Assembly: GCA_947464585.1 (NCBI GenBank)
Contig: CANHYS010000058.1
Coordinates: forward strand, 1-8,780
Direction: 5' to 3'
DNA length: 8,780 nucleotides
DNA from: Planctomycetaceae bacterium
GTDB taxonomy: Bacteria; Planctomycetota; Planctomycetia; Pirellulales; UBA1268
Shown: one piece after another, positions 5,813 through 8,780 of the stretch
How positions within the stretch are numbered: position 1 is the stretch's first letter
Layout of the letters: every line of letters starts with the position of its first letter
Notes under the pieces: model-generated
Seen by the model: the letters and a program-made list of their open reading frames with translations, nothing else
Told to the model about the DNA's origin: nothing
The model's database searches: none
Translations under genes and position numbers: made by a program

Positions 5813-6585
5813 GGCAGGTCGCCCTTGCGGGCGGCCGACAGTTCCACGATCAGGTCGGCGACCGCCTCCGTGATTATGGTGAAATACTCGAGCCCCTTCG
5901 CCGCCGTGGCAGCCGAGGGATCGCCGCTGCCGGTGTCGGGATGGACGTGTGACCATGGACGTGGCGTCCATGCGTTGGCCCGCTTGAGCGTTGTCAGCTT
6001 CCATGGCAGGGTCATGCCCTCGCCGGCCTGCTCCATCACGACCAGGTCCGGCCGAAGGTGCATGATGAGCGAGGTCTCGAGTTCCCCCGCGTGGTCACCT
6101 GGCTGGGCAAAAATTCGCTCCACGGCGTCTGGCCGCACCCGCCAGAAGTCGACCACCACGATGAATGAACCGCTCTCCAGCATCAGGTCGCGGACCAGTG
6201 GCTTGAATTCGTTGCCGCCGTGGCCATTGAGCAGCACGAGCCGGTCGATGCCCTGCCGCCGCAGGCTCTGGACCACGTCTCGGAGCACCCCCAGCGCGGT
6301 CGCCGTCGAAAGGTGGATCGTCGCCACCTGATCCTGCTGCTGCGCGTTGTTGCCATAGGGGATCGCGGGGAGCACGATCGGCAGCGCACCGCGGCCCGCG
6401 GCCAGTTGGGCCGCTTGTTCGGCGACCGCCGTCGCCTCGATCACGTCCGTCCCATGTGGAAGGTGGAAGTTGTGGGCCTCCGTCGCCCCCCACGGCAGCA
6501 CGGCCACCGTTGGCCGTCGGTCGAGAACCTGTCGGTAGTTGGCCTCGAGGAGCACGTGGGCCCGCGGGCCCGGGTCGGCTTGCAT
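5803..6585 (-). CDS. Creatininase-family metal-dependent amidohydrolase
   Basis: The family contains creatinine amidohydrolase, the archaeal FAPy deformylase and the mycofactocin peptidase MftE; all hydrolyse amide bonds with divalent metal ions. This 260-residue protein has the complete family pattern. [18 protein letters not shown] (30-47) carries likely metal ligands Glu36, His38 and Asp47. [11 protein letters not shown] (75-85) forms the substrate side. [10 protein letters not shown] (118-127) gives His122, and [10 protein letters not shown] (163-172) gives Glu168. [13 protein letters not shown] (219-231) is the usual late motif. GHGGN rather than the GHYEN of true creatininase argues against creatinine as substrate. 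No mycofactocin genes lie nearby, so the substrate is unknown. The start at 6585 (CAT on the plus strand) is favoured; an in-frame start at 6735 would add 50 residues of unlikely composition and run almost to ileS. The gene stands alone on the minus strand, divergent from ileS and convergent with the phosphorylase. Confidence 0.85.
   Translation of the reverse strand: MQADPGPRAHVLLEANYRQVLDRRPTVAVLPWGATEAHNFHLPHGTDVIEATAVAEQAAQLAAGRGALPIVLPAIPYGNNAQQQDQVATIHLSTATALGVLRDVVQSLRRQGIDRLVLLNGHGGNEFKPLVRDLMLESGSFIVVVDFWRVRPDAVERIFAQPGDHAGELETSLIMHLRPDLVVMEQAGEGMTLPWKLTTLKRANAWTPRPWSHVHPDTGSGDPSAATAAKGLEYFTIITEAVADLIVELSAARKGDLPYV
6558..6571. repeat. Perfect 14-base GC palindrome in the creatininase 5' coding region
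   Basis: GGGCCCGCGGGCCC reads identically on both strands. It begins 14 bases inside the creatininase coding sequence on the minus strand. All 14 bases are G or C, so chance occurrence in such DNA is quite possible. If functional, it could fold near the start codon and slow translation initiation, or bind a dimeric protein. There is no independent support. Confidence 0.25.
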
Positions 6586-6758
6586 CGTGGATTTTCTCTG
6601 TGACGCTGCGGTTCCGGACGGCAGTCCCCGTGATGACGGGTGACGCGGCCGCACGACACCACGATTTTCCACCATCTCGGCAATCTTTGTACCATCTACG
6701 TCCCACACGGGCCGCCGGCCCGTCACCTCCAGCACCGCCCCGTTTCCACCACCGCCTC
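6586..6758. promoter_or_regulatory. Divergent intergenic region between creatininase and ileS
   Basis: These 173 bases separate two genes transcribed away from each other, so both promoters should lie here or just inside the genes. The region has a relatively AT-rich patch, TTTTCC (6665-6670) to TTTGTACCAT (6686-6695). TACCAT at 6690-6695 could be a -10 for ileS, but its -35 partner is poor. No convincing promoter was found for the minus strand. A GC-rich inverted repeat lies at 6707-6723. Confidence 0.4.
6707..6723 (+). promoter_or_regulatory. Perfect 7-bp inverted repeat in the ileS leader
   Basis: ACGGGCC (6707-6713) and GGCCCGT (6717-6723) are exact reverse complements around a three-base GCC loop, so RNA would form a tight stem with six G-C pairs. 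It ends 35 bases before the ileS ATG, within the probable 5' leader. It could act as a leader hairpin or an operator for a dimeric protein. It lacks the extended structure of a T-box and is followed by no U run. Function is unproven. Confidence 0.35.
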
Positions 6759-8747
6759 ATGTTCGACCCCGTCCGTGGCAAGCCCGACTTCCCCGCCATC
6801 GAGGCCGCGATCTCGCAGCTCTGGCGTGAGCGTGGTGTCTACAAGAAGTCGCTCGAGCAGCGGCGTGACGCAAAGCGGTTCGTCTTCTTCGAGGGACCGC
6901 CGACCGCCAATGGCATGCCCCATCCCGGCCACTGCCTGACGCGGACGATCAAAGATCTCTACCCGCGCTACCGCACGATGCGTGGCGAATACTGCGAGCG
7001 GAAGGCGGGCTGGGACACCCACGGCCTGCCGGTCGAGGTGGAGGTCTGCAAGGAACTGGGCATCCACTCGAAGGCGGAGATCGAGGCCTTCGGCGTCGAA
7101 CCCTTCATCCATCGCTGCCAGGAATCGGTCTGGCGGTACATGAAAGAGTGGGAGAGCCTCACCGAGCGGATCGGTTTCTGGATCGACCTCTCTGACGCCT
7201 ACGTCACCTACCACCAGAGTTACGTGGAAAGCGTCTGGTGGGCGCTGGCCGAACTCTTCAACCGTGGACTTCTCTACCAGGGGCACAAGATCGTCTGGTG
7301 GTGGGCGCAGGGCGGCACCGCGCTCTCGAGCGGCGAGGTGGGCCAGGGCTATCGCGAGGTGGCCGATCCGAGTGTCTACGTGGCGTTCCCGCTGCTCGAC
7401 GATGCAGGGAATCCGACCACGCGCAGCCTGGTGGCCTGGACGACCACGCCGTGGACGCTCCCCTCCAACCAATTCGCTGCCGTGAAGGCCGATCTCGACT
7501 ATGTCGTTCTCAAAGAAGCTCCGAGCGGGAGCGACGGAACCGGATCAGGCATTCCAGCGCAGGAATTCATCGTCGCCGAGCCGCTGGCAGCAACGCTCGG
7601 CGAGAAGATGAAGAAGCAGTTCGAGGTGGTCGACCGCCTCCCAGGCTCCGTCCTCGTGGGCCGTTCCTACATGCCGCCGTTTGACACGTTTCGCCCGGCG
7701 GGCTCGCCGCAGACGGCAACGCTCACGGACGGAGGCACGCAGCCTGCGGCCTGGCGGGTCGTGGCCGCCGACTTCGTGACGACCGACTCAGGCACCGGCA
7801 TCGTCCACATCGCGCCTGCCTTCGGCGAAGTCGACTACACGGTGCTGGCCTCCGAGCAGGCACGGTTCGCGGAGGGGCGAGGGCCGACACTCATCAACTG
7901 CGTCGCCCCCGACGGCAGCTTCACCGACGCCTTCCCCATGGGGAGCGGCCGGTTCGTGAAGGAGTGTGACCGCGACATCACCCGCGACCTGCGGGCGCGT
8001 CATCTGCTCGTCCACCAGGAGCAGTATGTCCACGACTATCCGTTCTGCTGGCGGGCCGACAACGATCCGCTGATCCAGTATCCCCGACAGAGCTGGTTCA
8101 TCCGCACGAGCCAGTTCCGCGAGCAGATGCTCGCCAACAACTCCCGGATCGACTGGCTGCCCGAGCACATCAAGGACGGCCGGTTCGGCAACTTCCTCGA
8201 GACGAATGTCGACTGGGCTCTCTCGCGCGAGCGGTATTGGGGAACACCGCTGCCGATCTGGAAGTGCGAGACGACCGGCAAGGCCGAGGCGGTGCCATCG
8301 TATGCGGCGCTCACGGCCAAGCCGGGTGTGCAGGGGACCGACGTCTTCGACAGGGCGAAGGCCGCGAATCCGAAACTCTCCGACGATCTCCGCGTGCACA
8401 AGCCCTACATCGACGCGGTCACCTACGACTCCCCGTTCGCACCGGGAGCCCGGATGCGGCGGGTGCCGGAAGTCATCGACTGCTGGTTCGACTCCGGTGC
8501 CATGCCGTTCGCCCAGTGGGGCTGGCCGCACCGCGGCGACGAGGAGTTCAAGACACAGTTTCCCGCCGACTTCATCTCCGAGGCGATCGACCAGACCCGC
8601 GGCTGGTTCTACAGCCAGTTGGCGATCAGCACGCTCCTCTTTGGCGCAGAAGAGACGCCCTATCCGCATCCCTTCCGCACCTGCATCGTGCTGGGCCACA
8701 TGCTCGGCGAAGACGGCCAAAAGATGAGAAAGAGCAAGCGGAACTAA
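6759..8747 (+). CDS. ileS: Isoleucyl-tRNA synthetase, interrupted near its KMSKS motif
   Basis: The product attaches isoleucine to tRNA-Ile. The visible 662 residues cover the class I catalytic core and the CP1 editing domain; complete IleRS proteins have roughly 900-1100 residues. [18 protein letters not shown] (41-58) holds the HIGH motif as [13 protein letters not shown] (85-93) is the signature for Ile/Val/Leu synthetases. [18 protein letters not shown] starts the insertion domain. [11 protein letters not shown] (227-237) and [16 protein letters not shown] (345-360) belong to the editing site that removes valine. [13 protein letters not shown] (575-587) and the [11 protein letters not shown] region complete the core. 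The second catalytic motif, normally KMSKS, reads KMRKS at 655-659. Codon 663 is TAA (8745-8747) where Tyr TAC is expected, and the frame beyond still encodes IleRS-like residues. ATG 6759 places the usual PDFP-type N terminus right after the start. The break is either sequence error or a true nonsense mutation; the anticodon-binding domain lies outside the window. Confidence 0.9.
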   Translation: MFDPVRGKPDFPAIEAAISQLWRERGVYKKSLEQRRDAKRFVFFEGPPTANGMPHPGHCLTRTIKDLYPRYRTMRGEYCERKAGWDTHGLPVEVEVCKELGIHSKAEIEAFGVEPFIHRCQESVWRYMKEWESLTERIGFWIDLSDAYVTYHQSYVESVWWALAELFNRGLLYQGHKIVWWWAQGGTALSSGEVGQGYREVADPSVYVAFPLLDDAGNPTTRSLVAWTTTPWTLPSNQFAAVKADLDYVVLKEAPSGSDGTGSGIPAQEFIVAEPLAATLGEKMKKQFEVVDRLPGSVLVGRSYMPPFDTFRPAGSPQTATLTDGGTQPAAWRVVAADFVTTDSGTGIVHIAPAFGEVDYTVLASEQARFAEGRGPTLINCVAPDGSFTDAFPMGSGRFVKECDRDITRDLRARHLLVHQEQYVHDYPFCWRADNDPLIQYPRQSWFIRTSQFREQMLANNSRIDWLPEHIKDGRFGNFLETNVDWALSRERYWGTPLPIWKCETTGKAEAVPSYAALTAKPGVQGTDVFDRAKAANPKLSDDLRVHKPYIDAVTYDSPFAPGARMRRVPEVIDCWFDSGAMPFAQWGWPHRGDEEFKTQFPADFISEAIDQTRGWFYSQLAISTLLFGAEETPYPHPFRTCIVLGHMLGEDGQKMRKSKRN

Positions 8748-8780
8748 CGCGACCCGGCCGAGTACTTCGACAAGTAAGGA
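8748..8780 (+). other. Continuation of ileS reading frame after the premature stop
   Basis: In the same frame as ileS, these bases encode RDPAEYFDK, then TAA (8775-8777), then Gly. IleRS proteins normally continue after KMSKSK with a segment of the form N-Y-R-D-P-x-x-x-F-D-x-Y-G-A-D, so homology clearly runs through the first stop. Both TAA codons sit where Tyr is expected. No new gene begins here. Confidence 0.75.

Noticed and set aside
4898..6004. Minus-strand open frame of 368 codons opposite the phosphorylase and the creatininase 3' part
   Set aside because: It would overlap two confident genes completely and its translation is His/Arg/Asp-rich without motifs.
6586..6735. N-terminal extension of the creatininase gene to 6735
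   Set aside because: It adds 50 residues not found in the family and would fill nearly the whole divergent promoter region.
6456..6758. Upstream extension of the ileS frame
   Set aside because: It runs antisense through the creatininase start; its translation is Pro/Arg/Ala-rich and unlike any IleRS N terminus.
7788..8720. Minus-strand open frame of 310 codons opposite ileS
   Set aside because: It is the antisense of the conserved IleRS core, with no domain signature of its own.
8745..8777. Alternative genetic code with TAA as tyrosine
   Set aside because: TAA ends rpoZ (187-189) and argC (2547-2549) at family-consistent lengths, Tyr is coded by TAC/TAT elsewhere, and recoding would not explain KMRKS.
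1..8780. Defence system, mobile element, CRISPR array, prophage or biosynthetic cluster
   Set aside because: No transposase, integrase, nuclease, toxin, repeat array or attachment-like repeats were seen; nearly all genes are conserved core metabolism with uniform composition.

Overview
The window is GC-rich bacterial chromosomal DNA with mostly G or C at third codon positions. It is densely packed with housekeeping genes and shows no mobile element, CRISPR array, phage gene, tRNA or rRNA. The family variants and gene mix suggest a member of the Planctomycetota, possibly Pirellulales-like. The clues are an RpoZ-like omega tail directly before the CoaC/CoaB genes, a highly acidic small protein, a short TPR protein of a type common in that phylum, and the form of IleRS. 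This assignment comes from remembered family features, not from a search. The window starts inside one gene and ends inside another, so it could be a whole metagenomic contig.

Layout, left to right. (1) Positions 1-1456, plus strand: the 3' end of a probable rpoZ, then separate genes for the two halves of the bifunctional coenzyme A enzyme CoaBC: the decarboxylase coaC and the ligase coaB. The halves share one reading frame and are separated by a single TGA and nine codons. (2) Positions 1465-3854, plus strand: a candidate promoter, argC and argJ, then a hairpin over the argJ stop codon. Together these encode two steps of the acetylated-intermediate route to ornithine and arginine. (3) Positions 4022-5812, plus strand: a small acidic protein of unknown function, a short TPR protein, and a trimeric-type purine nucleoside phosphorylase. 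(4) Positions 5803-6585, minus strand: a creatininase-family amidohydrolase whose 3' end overlaps the phosphorylase by 10 bases, tail to tail. (5) Positions 6759-8780, plus strand: ileS, divergent from the creatininase gene, with a perfect GC-rich inverted repeat in its leader.

Functionally this is core metabolism: CoA synthesis, arginine synthesis, purine salvage and isoleucyl-tRNA charging. I see no evidence of a new multi-gene system. Three observations deserve a second look. First, the last 55 bases of ileS carry a changed KMSKS motif (KMRKS) and two in-frame TAA codons where Tyr TAC is expected; all three are explained by C-to-A changes at third codon positions, which may be sequence error at a contig end or real gene decay. 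Second, CoaC and CoaB are split in phase by one stop codon. Third, the purine nucleoside phosphorylase has Asp where hypoxanthine/guanine-specific enzymes have the specificity-determining Asn.
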